Source of the DNA: Serilophus lunatus
Lineage: Eukaryota > Chordata > Aves > Passeriformes > Eurylaimidae
Assembly: GCA_013399895.1 (NCBI GenBank)
Contig: VXBA01002618.1
Span: 464,664-528,663, forward strand
DNA: 64,000 bases
Direction of reading: 5' to 3'
Shown: piece after piece, positions 26,312 to 37,199 of the stretch
Layout of the letters: every line of letters begins with the position of its first letter
Numbering within the stretch: position 1 is the stretch's first letter
The notes under the pieces: generated by a model
What the model saw: only the letters and a program-made list of their open reading frames with translations
The model's database searches: none
Told to the model about the DNA's origin: nothing
Made by a program: the position numbers and the translations under genes

Positions 26312-26600
26312 TGTCCTGGTTTTGTCTGGAATACAGTTACTTTTTTCTTAGTACTTGGCAGAGTGCTGTGTTTTGCACTCAGTATGGAAATAATGTTGAT
26401 AACACACTGATGTTTTGGTTGTTGCTGAGCAGTGCTTACCCTAAGCCAAGGACTTCGGTTTCCTATGCTTTGCCAGCAAGCAGGTGCACAAAAAGCTGGG
26501 AGGAAGCTTGGCTGGGACAGCTGACCTGAACTAGTCAGAGGCATATTCCATGCAATAAAATGCCATGCTCAGTTTATAAACTGTGGACAGTTGACCATGA
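26312..26600 (+). mobile_element. Avian endogenous-retroviral LTR fragment
   Basis: It opens TGTCCTGGTTTTG and continues with AATAATGTTGATAACACAC, ACTGATGTTTTGGTTGTTGC, AGCTGGGAGGAAGCTTGGC and a TTTATAAAC core-promoter-like segment. I recognise this as an LTR family common in neoavian genomes. No internal retroviral genes flank it, and the 3' boundary is not clear. Confidence 0.7.
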
Positions 26601-27630
26601 GGTACTGATTTATTTGTTCTTCTCCTGATCAGAGATGTAATGATGACTGGATTCACCCCTGCCTCTCTAAGTATCATTAAAAGGCTTTGAGCCTAAGGCA
26701 AGAGGTGGGAGGTTTCATCCCATCATGAATCACAGAGATCCCTTCAAGCCTGCAAACTAAAGGAGAGGCTGGGAGGTACACGGTTGCCAGAAAAAGAAAG
26801 GATGGGCCAAAGAATTTCCCTGTTTCTGTGTCTTTAATGCCAGTCCAAACCTTCTCCCCAGCCCACTATGTCACCCTCTGGATGGAGCAGGTGCTGCCCT
26901 TCTGCTGGGCTGTGGAGGATGGGAAGAGCAGGGGAGGATCCCATCCTCATCCCCCTTCTGTGGTACAAGGAAGATCAGGAATTAAGAGAGAAAGCTACCC
27001 AGTCATGATGTACCGGATACAGAGAATGTGGGAAGGTATGACCCCTCTCAGCTGAGCATCCAGGAGCATCAGATAAGGTAGGTGCAGACTGTTCACAGCC
27101 CAGTGGCTTCAATACAAGGCTGGCAGACTGCGTCAGCAGGGGAGCTGACTATGCTCTCTTACCAGCACTCAAGAAATTTATGAATAAGGCAGATGTGAAT
27201 AATAGTCTCCTAGGAAACTGCAATTTTAAAACTCACGCTTTCTGTCCACATACAGTTTTTAGGTCAGCCTATTTAGAGGACTAAGACATCCCTGAAGCTC
27301 TTGAAACAAAGAGGTCCACACGTAGGTCATGGGTCAATGCTGTGCAGATGTATGTATTCCCAGCCAAGAACTGTACAGCTTCACCCAACTGTTGCACAGA
27401 CCATCATAAACTCCCTACTCAGTAGCTTCACAAAGGTAGCCTGCAACTTGGAATAGGCAGACAAGTCTGTAGCTGACAATTAATGCAGGGGCTTGCACTG
27501 TGATCCATTAATGATTTCTATATAGTTCATAGCCAGACTGTTTTAATCATGGTCTACCTAAAATGCATCAAAAAACATCTTGAAGTTTCACACTCAATAT
27601 GCAAATGTTTAAGACTCTCAGTAATAGAAA

Positions 27631-27970
27631 AATCATAGAATATTCCAAGTTAGAAGGGACCCACAAGGATCACTGAGTCCAACACCTGGCACTGCACAGG
27701 ACAGCCCCAGGAGTCATACCATGTACCTGAGAGCATTTTTCAAATGCTTCTTTAACTAAGACAGGTGCTGTGATCACTTCCTTGGGGAGCCTGTTCCAGT
27801 GCTCAACCACCTTCTGGGCTGAAAAACCTTTCCCTAATATCCAGCCTAAACCTTCCCTGACACAGTTTCATGCTGTCCCTTCAGGTCCTGTCACTGGTCA
27901 CTGGAGAGAAGAGATTGATGCTTGCCCCTCTACTTCCCCTGTGTTGTACACCACAACGAGGTCTTCTTTC
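27631..27970 (-). repeat. CR1 LINE 3' fragment
   Basis: Reverse-orientation CR1: AATCATAGAATATTCCAAG, GAGTCCAACACC, TGGGGAGCCTGTTCCAGTGC, ACCTTTCCCTAATATCCAGC and CATGCTGTCCCTTCAGGTCC in order. Intergenic between PANX1 and GPR83. Confidence 0.85.
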
Positions 27971-28925
27971 TTAAGGGCAAAGAGACCAATTGACTTCAGA
28001 ACAGTGGGGGAGAGTAACCACTCTGTCTTTGGGGTACCAAAATGTAGACAATGAAATCAACCTTTGTTAAGGGCTTATAGTTCCTGAGATAAAAATCACA
28101 TTTGTATCAGCTAGTAGTGGCTAGTTGATATATTCATTAAGGGAATTACGAAGACATTTATGCTTATCAAAAAAGCTGATTTCAAAACCTCTGGAACCTC
28201 CCAGTTTCTTCCTATAAGAGGGGTGAAATTAAATATAGCTTGCAGATGGTGTCTGATACTCTTTGAAAATGCTAGAGAGAAAAAAGCATTAACTTTCCTG
28301 AAGCTCCAGGATATTGCTACTTTTTTAGCATTTGCCTTCTCATCTTTGTCAACAAAGAGGAGAAGGTTTTCATCCCACACTGAGAGGAAAAGGTGTGGGC
28401 TGCCCTGCATTCAGAAACAATACCAGTCAAAGCTGAGGTTCCTTTCTTCTGTGCAGGAGAAATTTGTCATGTTTTCCTTGCATGACCTCAGCATGCTTAA
28501 AGGAGTCTTGTCTTCCTTTTAGGTATAAGAGCAAGAAGTTTTGACTCTACTATGCACTGTTAGTTTTGCCTGTACTCTATGAAATTTCCTCTAATGGCTG
28601 CAGGTACAATGTTTGAGTTATTTACTGCTTCCCTTTGGATAAGACAGCGTTTGACTAGTCTTATGCTATTTCTGACAGGGAAAGCAAAGCATGCGTGAAG
28701 AAAACACCCTCCATTTATCTCAGCTAAGGAGGTGGTCCTTGCCATTTTTGGAGGGTTTTTTTTGGCTACAACAAAAAGTTCTCTCACAAAAATGCCCACT
28801 TAGGGGAATAAGGCAGCAGATTTTTCCTGCTGAGCATCACAATGTTTGATGGCAGTGGCAGCTTGTGCTCTACTGCTAAAGACTTTCAGATTGACACTGA
28901 GGGTGAGATGGTGAGACTGATACTG

Positions 28926-29486
28926 ATTCTGCCCCTCTACTTTGCTCTCATGAGACCCCCCACTGGAGTTCTGCATCCAAATCTGGTGTCTCCAATAAGA
29001 GAAGGACAAGGACATGTTGGAGCAAGTCCTGAGGAGGCCGTGAAGATGATCAGAGGGCTGGAGCACCTCTACTATGAAGACAGGCTGAGGCAGCTGGGGT
29101 TGTTCAGCCTGGAGAAGGCTCCAGCGAGCCCTTATAGGCAGCCTTTCAGTACTGAAAGGAAGCTCATAAGAAACACTGAGATAGACTTTTGATAAGGGCA
29201 TATAGTGACAGGACAAGGTGGAATGGCTTTAAACTGAAAGAGGATGGGTTTAGATTAGATATTGGGAAGAAATTCCTTACTGTGTGGGTATTGAGGCATT
29301 GGAACATGGTGCACAGAGAAGTTGTGGATGCCCCATCCCTGAAATTGTTAAGTGTCAGGTTAGACACAGCTCTGAGCAATCTGTCATAGTGGGAGATGTC
29401 CCTGCCCATGGCAGGCGGTTGGACTCAGGAGATGATCTCTTAGGTCCCTTCCTATCCAAAACATTCTATGATTCTATGATTTTAGG
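28926..29486 (+). repeat. CR1 LINE 3' fragment
   Basis: It runs from GACCCCCCACTGGAGTTCTG through GGAGCACCTCTACTATGAAG, TTTAGATTAGATATTGGGAA and CTGCCCATGGCAGGCGGTTG to a double ATTCTATG tail. The open frame at 28842-29192 lies in it and is not a gene. Confidence 0.9.
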
Positions 29487-29891
29487 AAAGAGGAAATGAA
29501 TGAAAGCTGGAAGCTAAAAACCTGATCTGTTCAAGAAGTTCAAGAAAGGTTTCAAGGATTTGTTTTCCTCCGGGTGCTATTTAGAATAGCATTGTCTTTG
29601 CATAATTCTACACAGAGAAAATGAATAAAAGAATAGGAGTGTTGTTAGAAATGGAGAATTAACATTCATCAATTCCTAGAACTTGCAAGTTAATTTTCGT
29701 AGGCCTATATTTTTCAAGGAAATAGAAAAACAAGAAAACAATATTGCCAATACAAATAATTTCACTTCTGAGTAGAAAAAAATGCAACACTTTCTAAATC
29801 ATGGAAGTTGCAGAGCCAGCCACTCAGGGTTTGGGAGATGCCAGCATTAACTTTACCTGTGTGACCCTAGTTGAGTACCTCTATTCACCTG

Positions 29892-30190
29892 TGTATTGCG
29901 TTCGCATGACCAGGTTTGGTAGCAGGGGCTATACAGGGCTGGCTTCTGTGAGAAGCTGCTAGAAGCTTCCCCATGTCTGGCAGAGCCAATGCCAAGTGGT
30001 TCCAAGATGGATGTGCCACTCTCCAAGGCTGAGCCAATCAGAAATGGAGGTAATACCTCTTTGATAGCAGAGTTAAGAAAAAAAACAACTGTTTGTTACG
30101 CAGTAGACACCACTCTGCCATGGTTGCAGACTGCTCCAGGGGCACGAGTGTGAAAGCTCCACAGGGAACAACCAGGACAAGTTTAAAAGA
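29892..30190 (+). mobile_element. Avian endogenous-retroviral LTR fragment (second family)
   Basis: It contains GCGTTCGCATGACCAGG, GGCTTCTGTGAGAAGCTGC, TAGAAGCTTCCCCATGTCTG and GAGCCAATCAGAAATGGAGG, which I recognise as an ERVL-like avian LTR. The start is taken at TG 29892. The 3' end is uncertain and no coding retroviral sequence is adjacent. Confidence 0.6.
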
Positions 30191-32040
30191 GTGACCTACT
30201 CTCAAAACACAAGACATGTCTAAGAGCAGTCAGACTGGTGAACTCTAGGGCAGACATTACCTGAGGGCCAGAGCTGTGGTGAGATGACAGAAGGATGGTC
30301 ACAAGGTCACAGCACATCACCTGTACCATTGCCTCTCCTTCACCCCAGCAGGAGGACAGTCCTTACATACTTCTGAGGATGTGAGGGTGAGGGTGGGAGT
30401 GGACTGGACTTGCTTAGGAAGTCAGCTAAACCAAAACAAGCTCCTGTTTCCATAATGCTTCATTTCACTCTGATTCATTGTATTCCCAGGGGGAAAAGAA
30501 AAACCTCTCAACACCATAATCCGTACCATGCTCCAGAGCAAACAGTCCCTTCTTGTGCCAATGTCCCCCACAGACTTGTTTCTGCAGATCTGTTTTTCTG
30601 AGAATAGCTACTAAACCACCTGTTTCAGAGCACTGCTCACATCCAAAATTTGTAAGGTATCAAAAACTCCAGCTGTAGCAGGCAAACACACACAAAAGGG
30701 AAAATTAAAAAGGATGATTTCCACCCTGTAGACATATTTTATCATCACTCAGATCCTCACTTCACACTCACCAAGATGGCATCTGAATGCAGTTTATGCA
30801 CCAATGACTGTACTATCATTTTAAAAGAACCTTCTGGTCTGCAAGAGCTAGAGTAGAATGAAAAAAAAACACATGAAGCCTGGATGCCCAAGTTAAATTG
30901 CCCGACGAGATATTTTTTGAATAATTTGCATCATACTGCACTTAGTGTCCTCCGAGAACAACCCCCCACTGATTTCAGCGGCACTGGTGAATGTAAAATG
31001 TTTCTCCAGAATCCCAAATCAGATGCAAAGAAAATGAAAACCAGCTAATTATCAGAAATTGCCGTGTACCACATTAAGCACATTGTAGCACAGCGTATGA
31101 TGTACAGGTTGCAAGGACACCATTTTTAGTGCTTTAACAAGTCCCCCTCTTGCATTCTTCTATCCAATTCTCTCTGAAACTTGTACCTCTGCTGGCCACC
31201 AGCCACCACCTCATTCCTGCACAAGCTGCTAACTCACTGTCCAATCTGCCTCTTTCTTTTTTAACCTGGTTCTTCCATCCTGGTCTTTTTAGTTAAATCC
31301 AATAGCTTCAACAAGTCTTGCACTCACTCTGAGCCCAGATTTGAGGACGGAAGGGGAGAGGAGATGATCATCTAGTCCAATTGCATCACTAATTCAGGGG
31401 GAAGTGTTGCAAATGTTGAGGGAGAAAATGAGAAGTGGCGTAAGGGTTCTGCAGATCAGTGATACAAAGTACTGTGACTCCAGGTGCCTTGATAAAGGAC
31501 AGTAAAATAGCAAGGGATTCACAGTGGGAGACTAATAACACCTTGTGAAAGGACAGGTTAGCTGGAAGGAGTTGTAGGTATTTCAGTCTCTTTAAATACT
31601 CAGGTGTGAAAGTCCTCCACAGGGCTTAAAATGATTTCATAAATGTAAGTTTATTACAGGATATCGGGAAAAAACAGTTTTTCTCTTTTTTTTCCTCATT
31701 TGTAAAAGAAGATTTTTGTCACTTCACTGCTGACTGCTGTGAGTTGAATGTGGAATGGGGCACCCTGGTGTGATGTTCAAGCTAATTTCTACAGTACAGG
31801 GAGTTATTGCTTTTCCATGCAATATGAGGTACAGTTTTTGGAACACATGTTGTTTTTTTTATTATTATTATTCAAGCCCATATTTTTTCTGCTAAGAACA
31901 TTAAGTTCTGCAAACTACTTCAGACAGTTGCAGTCATAGGAATTTTCTTAGCCACCCCAGAAAGGACACATCTCAGTTATCTTTAAATGCACCAAAATTG
32001 TGCAATCTCCAGAGGATAACTTGCAAAGAAATGTTCCACT

Positions 32041-32046
32041 TTTATT
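32041..32046 (-). terminator. GPR83: Candidate GPR83 poly(A) signal
   Basis: TTTATT on the plus strand reads AATAAA on the minus strand, about 1.0 kb beyond the GPR83 stop. It is only a candidate, since the hexamer is common in AT-rich DNA. Confidence 0.3.
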
Positions 32047-33073
32047 ACTTGCTATCAAAGATATCTCTTCTCTTAAAGCAGTTCATTTATGAGCTGATTC
32101 CAGAGAGTTAACATCTTTGTTGGGATGAAATGTTCCAAATGTCTGAACTGACAAATATACAGGTGCTTTACAGGGTAAGAGAGCAATATTCAAAGGCAAA
32201 TTAAAAAGTTGAATTGTGTGATCCTTTAGCTGCCACTTGACAATAATGCAAAGATGCATCAAGATCAAAAGGTCCTAGTCCAAATTCACAGTAGCATTTA
32301 ATTATCTGTTCTCCAACTGTGAATGGTATGTCCAGCTTTCTTCAAAGTAGCTCTTTTGGGTTTAGTTATCTATTTGAAGAAAAGCCATCTATTTATGCAA
32401 AGAATAGGCATTCATTATTCTTCAAACTTACCTCAGAAGAAGTTTCTGTGGTGTAAGAGACTCTTCTATTTATCAATGTCCATCATATCCTCCATTTCTC
32501 TAAGGGTATTTCTACATACACAAAAAAAATTTGTGAAATATATCTGTTCATTCATTCTGAACAGATTTAATTTTTCAGACCCTGGTTCAGAAAGGATGTT
32601 TTCCTACACAGTTGCACTTGATCTAAGCCAGCAACTTAGAAGTCTGCATCTTGACCTCTGTTCCTACGAAGAGACTTTGAAAAGCAGAAAAAAAGCAAAA
32701 GATTGAATTGTTGCTTTAGTGTTTAAGTACCAGCAAAACACACACACAGCCTTAGTGGTAAAAAGCCTTATCATGCAGATAATAGCAACATACATGCAGA
32801 GAATTCCATCCTGCAAGCCAGTTTTCATCCACTTGTCAGAGTTCCTTCCTAAGAAGAATTTGCTTTCTTCCCCTGTAGGGGCTCCATGCCATTGTCATCA
32901 GCCTACATTAAACATGCAGCTCTTTCATACTGCCTTCTGCAGTACCTGAATCTCCTTGGTTTTATCACTTGTGGTTGCACAGTCACTAAGTAGGACAGGG
33001 CTCTTTGTCTTCCCACCATTTTAAGCTCTTGCCGAATCTAAGCGCAGTCCTTATAGATTCCCAGGTCCACTGT

Positions 33074-33698
33074 TTAGCTCACAGCTACTATGGGCTCAAC
33101 TGCAGAGATGTCTGTCTTTCCTGATTGGGTGTTGGAGCATGATGGAAGGACATGTGAGGCCTGCAACCTCTTGAAGTTGACATTTTCTGGCCATGCCAGT
33201 TGGTAGGATGGGACTGTGGAGGGAAGCCTTTGTTCCGTTGGCCTGGGACGTTTTCTGCACATATTGAGCAAAGCCTTCAGTTCCGATCGGAAGCTGTCAT
33301 TGAGCCAGCAGTAGATGAAGGGGTTGTAGCAGGTGCTGCTCATTGCGAACCAGTGGAAGGCGAAGTACAGGGCATTGTTGGTATGGATGGTTTGGCTGGA
33401 GAGGAGGACGACATAGCAATTCAAGGGGAACCAGCAAACTGCGAAGAGGATGACAACAAGCATGAGCATCTTGATGGTCTTCTTATTCTTTTTGCGAAGG
33501 ACGAAGTACTGTTCAGTGGTGACATCCCCGATGACATTGCGCAGCCAGAGTTTCTTTGCCACTGTCACATAGGCAGCAGAGATGACCAGAAGGGGCAGAA
33601 CATAGAGCAAGATGAAGGTTGTTAAGTCGAGGTACTTCCAAAAGAGGTCAGCAGGCTCAGGGAAATCTGGCAGACACAGACATCGGGTAACCTCCTCA
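33074..33698 (-). CDS. GPR83: GPR83 coding exon 4 (C-terminus and stop)
   Basis: The acceptor is ATTTGCAG. One base completes Ser, then EEVTRCLCLPDFPEPADLFW leads into TM5-TM7 and the cytoplasmic tail, ending at TAA (33074-33076). The frame is open further upstream, but that part is intron. Confidence 0.96.
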
Positions 33699-36600
33699 CT
33701 GCAAATGGAGATATGGGACAGGGGATGAGAGCACATATGGTTAGACATGGCAGGAGAAGCACATCAGAAACCAGGAGGCAGGTGGGAGAGGGCTCCTGCC
33801 ACAAAGCCTGAAAACAAATCTCTTGGTTTATCTGTTTATCTGTGATACCTGTCACAGCCATACAGTGCTCTGCTGTCCAAGGATCTGAGCCATGGAGCAG
33901 CCAGTGAGCAATGTGTGGGTAATTTCTCATGGGCATTCATGACCTTACGATATTTTATGTATTTATGAATTTCATCAATTATAAAATTTCCAGCTGTACA
34001 TAAGCAGGTTTTTATTTTCTGTCCTGGCAAACAGGAACACAATCTCTTCACATATTAAAGACCTTTCCCTCATTAAAGGATTTTCCAAATATTAAGGCTC
34101 TTGACAGCATTTTTATGGAACATGCAGCTGAGGCATATTTTCTACTTTCCCAGGGCTAACGAGTAGACTAAAACCTGTTTGGTTTTAGGTTGGTTTCCCA
34201 CCCCCTCCCTCCTCCCATTTCTGCTCTGCCCCAACAGGTCATATTTATATTGATACATGGTGTAACATGCCAGTGTATAGTGGTAACAGGTCCAGGCTAG
34301 ATCCTTTAATTTCTTAGCCTATTTCAAGTGATTAGCATGACAGAATAAAGATAAAATAATTAAAAATGGAAATAACAGAGTATCAGACATTGCAAACGGA
34401 ATATGATGAAAATTATATACTGCATCCATATTTGGCTGACCTTGACATACGCTCAAGGCTCTCAGTAGAAGATCCCAAAGCAAGACCACTGAGAGTTTGG
34501 CCTACAGGGAGATTGTGAAGGAAATCAAAGCACATCCTTACCTGTATTCAAAGGTAAAGAGCTTTTGGTAGATAGCATGTGGTAGGGAAAAACAAGTTGC
34601 CATGATCCAGATTATGGAAATGTAGATAACACCTTTTCCAGTAGATATGCGAGGCTTCAGAGGGTGCATTATAACCTGTGCAAAATAAACCAAAATTCAG
34701 GCTTATGATATTTCAGGAAATTTTATATATTTTTTTCACACAATCTTCCAGCTGTAAATCTATTACTTAATGTGGAAATTCAGCATGCAAGCAGTACAAT
34801 CTTCACTCAGCTCCCATTGACTGTAAGCTGTCCATGAAAACCTGTTTTTTTCCTCCAGGAATATGGTCAAATGAAATTCCAATCTGACACTCAAATCTCA
34901 GTATTTGCATCAAGATGGGGAAAACTGGGTACCTGGAGGTCTTGACACATGTTCATTTCCAGGTTCAATTTACTTTATAGTCAAAAAAAAAGAAAAAAGT
35001 CTCAGACTCTTCAGTATCAGTGAACCAAAGAACCAAAGGCTTGTGATTTAACCAGACCGCCCTGGGAATGCTTCTGACAGCCATTGCATTTTCTGGAAAC
35101 AATCTTTCTAGTAGAAAATGACAACTTTCAACTGTTTTGAGTGGTTGTTGAGTGACTCCAAACTGATAATGCCCAACTGTCCCCAGTTTTGAGCCCATTA
35201 TCAACAGTAAGCCACAAGCTCTGCTTGTGACAAACACCAGTGTGCTACTGTCAGCTCTCCAGTACTCAGGGTAACATGAGGTGAGACATTCCAGAACATC
35301 GGGAGACAGAGCTGAGAAAGCTAACTGGGATGTCCCTACAACCATGGTGCTGGACAGACCACCCCAGAGGAGAGCTGTCCATCTGAATTCCTATCAGGAT
35401 CTTGGACTTTCTCCTTGAGAGATGCTGGATTATCTACTACATGAAATATCCCTTTACCCAGCTGGAAGCTATTGCAAGGCAATGGATACCTCCCACCTCG
35501 TTGCAAGTTTGAAACTGTTCTCTCCATCTGACAGCAAGAACTTCCTCCCTATCCTTTTAGATCCTTGTGTGTCTTATGTTACTCTGAGAGATGAGGAGGA
35601 AAGAATATGGGATCTTCCTTTCCAGCTTTACTTGTGCTCTCTTAAGATTTCCATCTAGGCTTCAGAGCTCTCACCTGATGCCTGTCCACAGCAATGGCTG
35701 TGAGGGTCAAGGCGGAGACGTGGAGGGAGCAGTACTGTGCAAATCTACTGACATGGCACATCCCCTTCCCAAATATCCAGGTGCTGTTCACAAAGCGAGC
35801 CTGAAAACAGAAAACTATTACTTTTGTGCACCCTCACAGCTGCTTATAGATACACCTCCAGCACGTAATTTCTTCATGCTCTGTAAAAGATACTTTTAAT
35901 ATAGCAGGTACTTTGAAGAGGAAAGGTAGTGTTGCTCAGTGGCCTGGCAATATCCCCGAGGACAATACAGCAGCACGGTACCAAATACGTTCCTTCTGTT
36001 TTATTCAGTGTGCCCATCTGCAGCCTAACTGTTGAGACAATATATTTTAAGACCTTTTAAGCCCATCTTACAGGGTAGGGCTGACCTGCATATCTTATCT
36101 CACTTCAAAGCAAACTACAGCTTTTCAACACAGCTTGTAAAATGATGGTGAGAATTTATCTTTTTTTCAAGAGGTTCATAGTATTACCTTAGAAATACTT
36201 CAGAGAAGAAAAAGACCAGATACGACAAAGTACTAAATAATCACTGCAAGGTTGTTCTACGAGTACTATCAGGGCCACTTATAAAAAATGGATAACTTCA
36301 GATCTTCAACTAGATAACAGAAATTAGAGAGAAAAAAAATACATGTGGAGTTTTCCAAAGGCAACTCCAATGACGGTAATTTGGAGTGAACAGGTATCTG
36401 CAGAACATCCACTCACTGCCTATAGCAGTGTAAAGAAGAAAAGGGCCTTTATGGCATCTCTGCCCCGGTCTTACCAATGTGAAAGGCGTGTTGAGGAGGG
36501 TGATCATGATATCGGCTACAGCCAGGTTCACAATGAACAAGCTGGTGGCCGAGTGCATACGCTTTGTCTTGATGACAACGTGACAGACCAGGACGTTGCC

Positions 36601-36861
36601 GAAGAGGGAGAAGACAATGATGAACGAATAAGCCACGATGAGCAGGGCTTTCACCGTGATGCTCTGCGACTCCGCTCCGTACCGGCTCCTGTCCACAAAG
36701 CTCTGCCAGTCAGCCAGGCTGTCATTATCCCAGGAAAAGAAACTGGAGACGTTCGGGATTACAGAAATCTTCTCCAGGCTCCCATTGAGGGGCAACTTTC
36801 CTGAGGTCACAAAGGCATTGACCAAGTCGTGGAGGGTGAGCCAGACAAAACAGGACAACAT
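33074..36861 (-). CDS. GPR83: GPR83, class A G-protein-coupled receptor (complete, 423 aa)
   Basis: GPR83 is a rhodopsin-family receptor expressed in brain and T cells. Four exons on the minus strand join in frame: 36475-36861, 35675-35800, 34542-34675 and 33074-33698 (stop TAA). The product is 423 residues, the same length as human GPR83. Visible marks are a hydrophobic N-terminus (MLSCFVWLTL) compatible with a signal peptide, N-glycosylation sequons (NGS, NVS, NDS), SLFGNVLVCHV in TM1, NLAVADIMITLLNTPF in TM2, DRH in place of the usual DRY after TM3, FALCWFP-like FAVCWFPLNC in TM6, NPFIYCW in TM7, and a C-terminus ending SAVEPIVAVS. The start was chosen because it is the only in-frame ATG: the frame is open further upstream but without ATG, and no ATG occurs between it and the TATA box. 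Confidence 0.97.
34542..34675 (-). CDS. GPR83: GPR83 coding exon 3
   Basis: The acceptor is TTTTGCACAG and the donor is GTAAGG. It encodes 44 residues, beginning VIMHPLKPRISTGKG and ending KLFTFEY, plus two bases of a split Ser codon. It covers intracellular loop 2 and TM4. Confidence 0.95.
35675..35800 (-). CDS. GPR83: GPR83 coding exon 2
   Basis: The acceptor is TGTTTTCAG and the donor is GTGAGA. It encodes exactly 42 residues, beginning ARFVNSTWIFGKGMCHVSRF and ending AIAVDRHQ. This is TM3 with the disulfide cysteine and the DRH variant of DRY. Confidence 0.96.
36475..36861 (-). CDS. GPR83: GPR83 coding exon 1
   Basis: Starts at ATG 36859-36861 and ends in phase 0 at FTL, with donor GTAAGA (plus-strand 36469-36474). 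It encodes 129 residues: N-terminal signal region, sequons, TM1 and TM2. Confidence 0.95.
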
Positions 36862-37068
36862 CTCTGAAACGCCGCTCTGCTCCTCTAATTCGCGACAGAG
36901 AACTCGGGCTGTGTGCCGGGAAGAGCCGCTCTCCCCTCGCTCAGCCCAGGCACGCTGCGGGGCTGCACACACTGCGCGCCAGCAGCCTGGAGCAGCTGGA
37001 TGCTCCCGTCTTCCGCAGCGTGCTTCTCTGCTGATCAGGTCGCCCCTACTTTTGCTCCTTCAGCCAGC

Positions 37069-37074
37069 TTTATA
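37069..37074 (-). promoter_or_regulatory. GPR83: TATA box of GPR83
   Basis: TATAAA on the minus strand (context GATTATAAAGC) lies about 208 bases upstream of the GPR83 start codon. It predicts a transcription start near 37040 and a 5' UTR of about 180 bases with no upstream ATG. Confidence 0.65.
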
Positions 37075-37111
37075 ATCTGAGGCGAGCTCCGAGCCGCGAG
37101 CTTGTGCAGTC

Positions 37112-37116
37112 ATTGG
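37112..37116 (-). promoter_or_regulatory. GPR83: CCAAT box upstream of GPR83
   Basis: ATTGG on the plus strand reads CCAAT on the minus strand, about 40 bases upstream of the TATA box, a usual spacing. Confidence 0.5.
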
Positions 37117-37139
37117 GCTGCATGACATTTTATCTTTTC

Positions 37140-37146
37140 TGACGTC
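37140..37146 (-). promoter_or_regulatory. GPR83: CRE-like site upstream of GPR83
   Basis: TGACGTC matches seven of eight positions of the palindromic cAMP response element TGACGTCA. It lies about 70 bases upstream of the TATA box. Confidence 0.45.
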
Positions 37147-37199
37147 CTGCTTTTCCATGCAGTTGCACTCCCCCGGGCGCTACTCCAAGGTAAGTACAC

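Larger units (their letters stand above)
23123..33073. other. PANX1-GPR83 intergenic region (right part includes the GPR83 3' UTR)
   Basis: About 10 kb without a recognisable gene. It contains CR1 fragments at 27631-27970 and 28926-29486 and LTR fragments from 26312 and 29892. No folate-receptor-like (IZUMO1R) exon was visible, although that gene sits here in mammals. The open frames are unrelated to any family I know, and several lie inside repeats. Confidence 0.7.

Noticed and set aside
28842..29192. 116-codon plus-strand open frame
   Set aside because: It lies mostly within a CR1 LINE fragment; its peptide pieces come from the untranslated CR1 3' region.
32323..32706. 127-codon plus-strand open frame
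   Set aside because: AT-rich and without known domain. It overlaps the probable GPR83 3' UTR on the other strand and shows no splice or codon evidence.
33200..33625. 141-codon plus-strand open frame
   Set aside because: It is the antisense shadow of GPR83 exon 4.
36862..36972. N-terminal extension of GPR83 to 36972
   Set aside because: The frame is open, but the codon at 36970-36972 is GTG and no in-frame ATG exists upstream of 36861. The 36861 start gives exactly the human length.
36343..37075. Plus-strand open frames of 145-153 codons
   Set aside because: They are antisense to GPR83 exon 1 and its 5' UTR, with no family resemblance.
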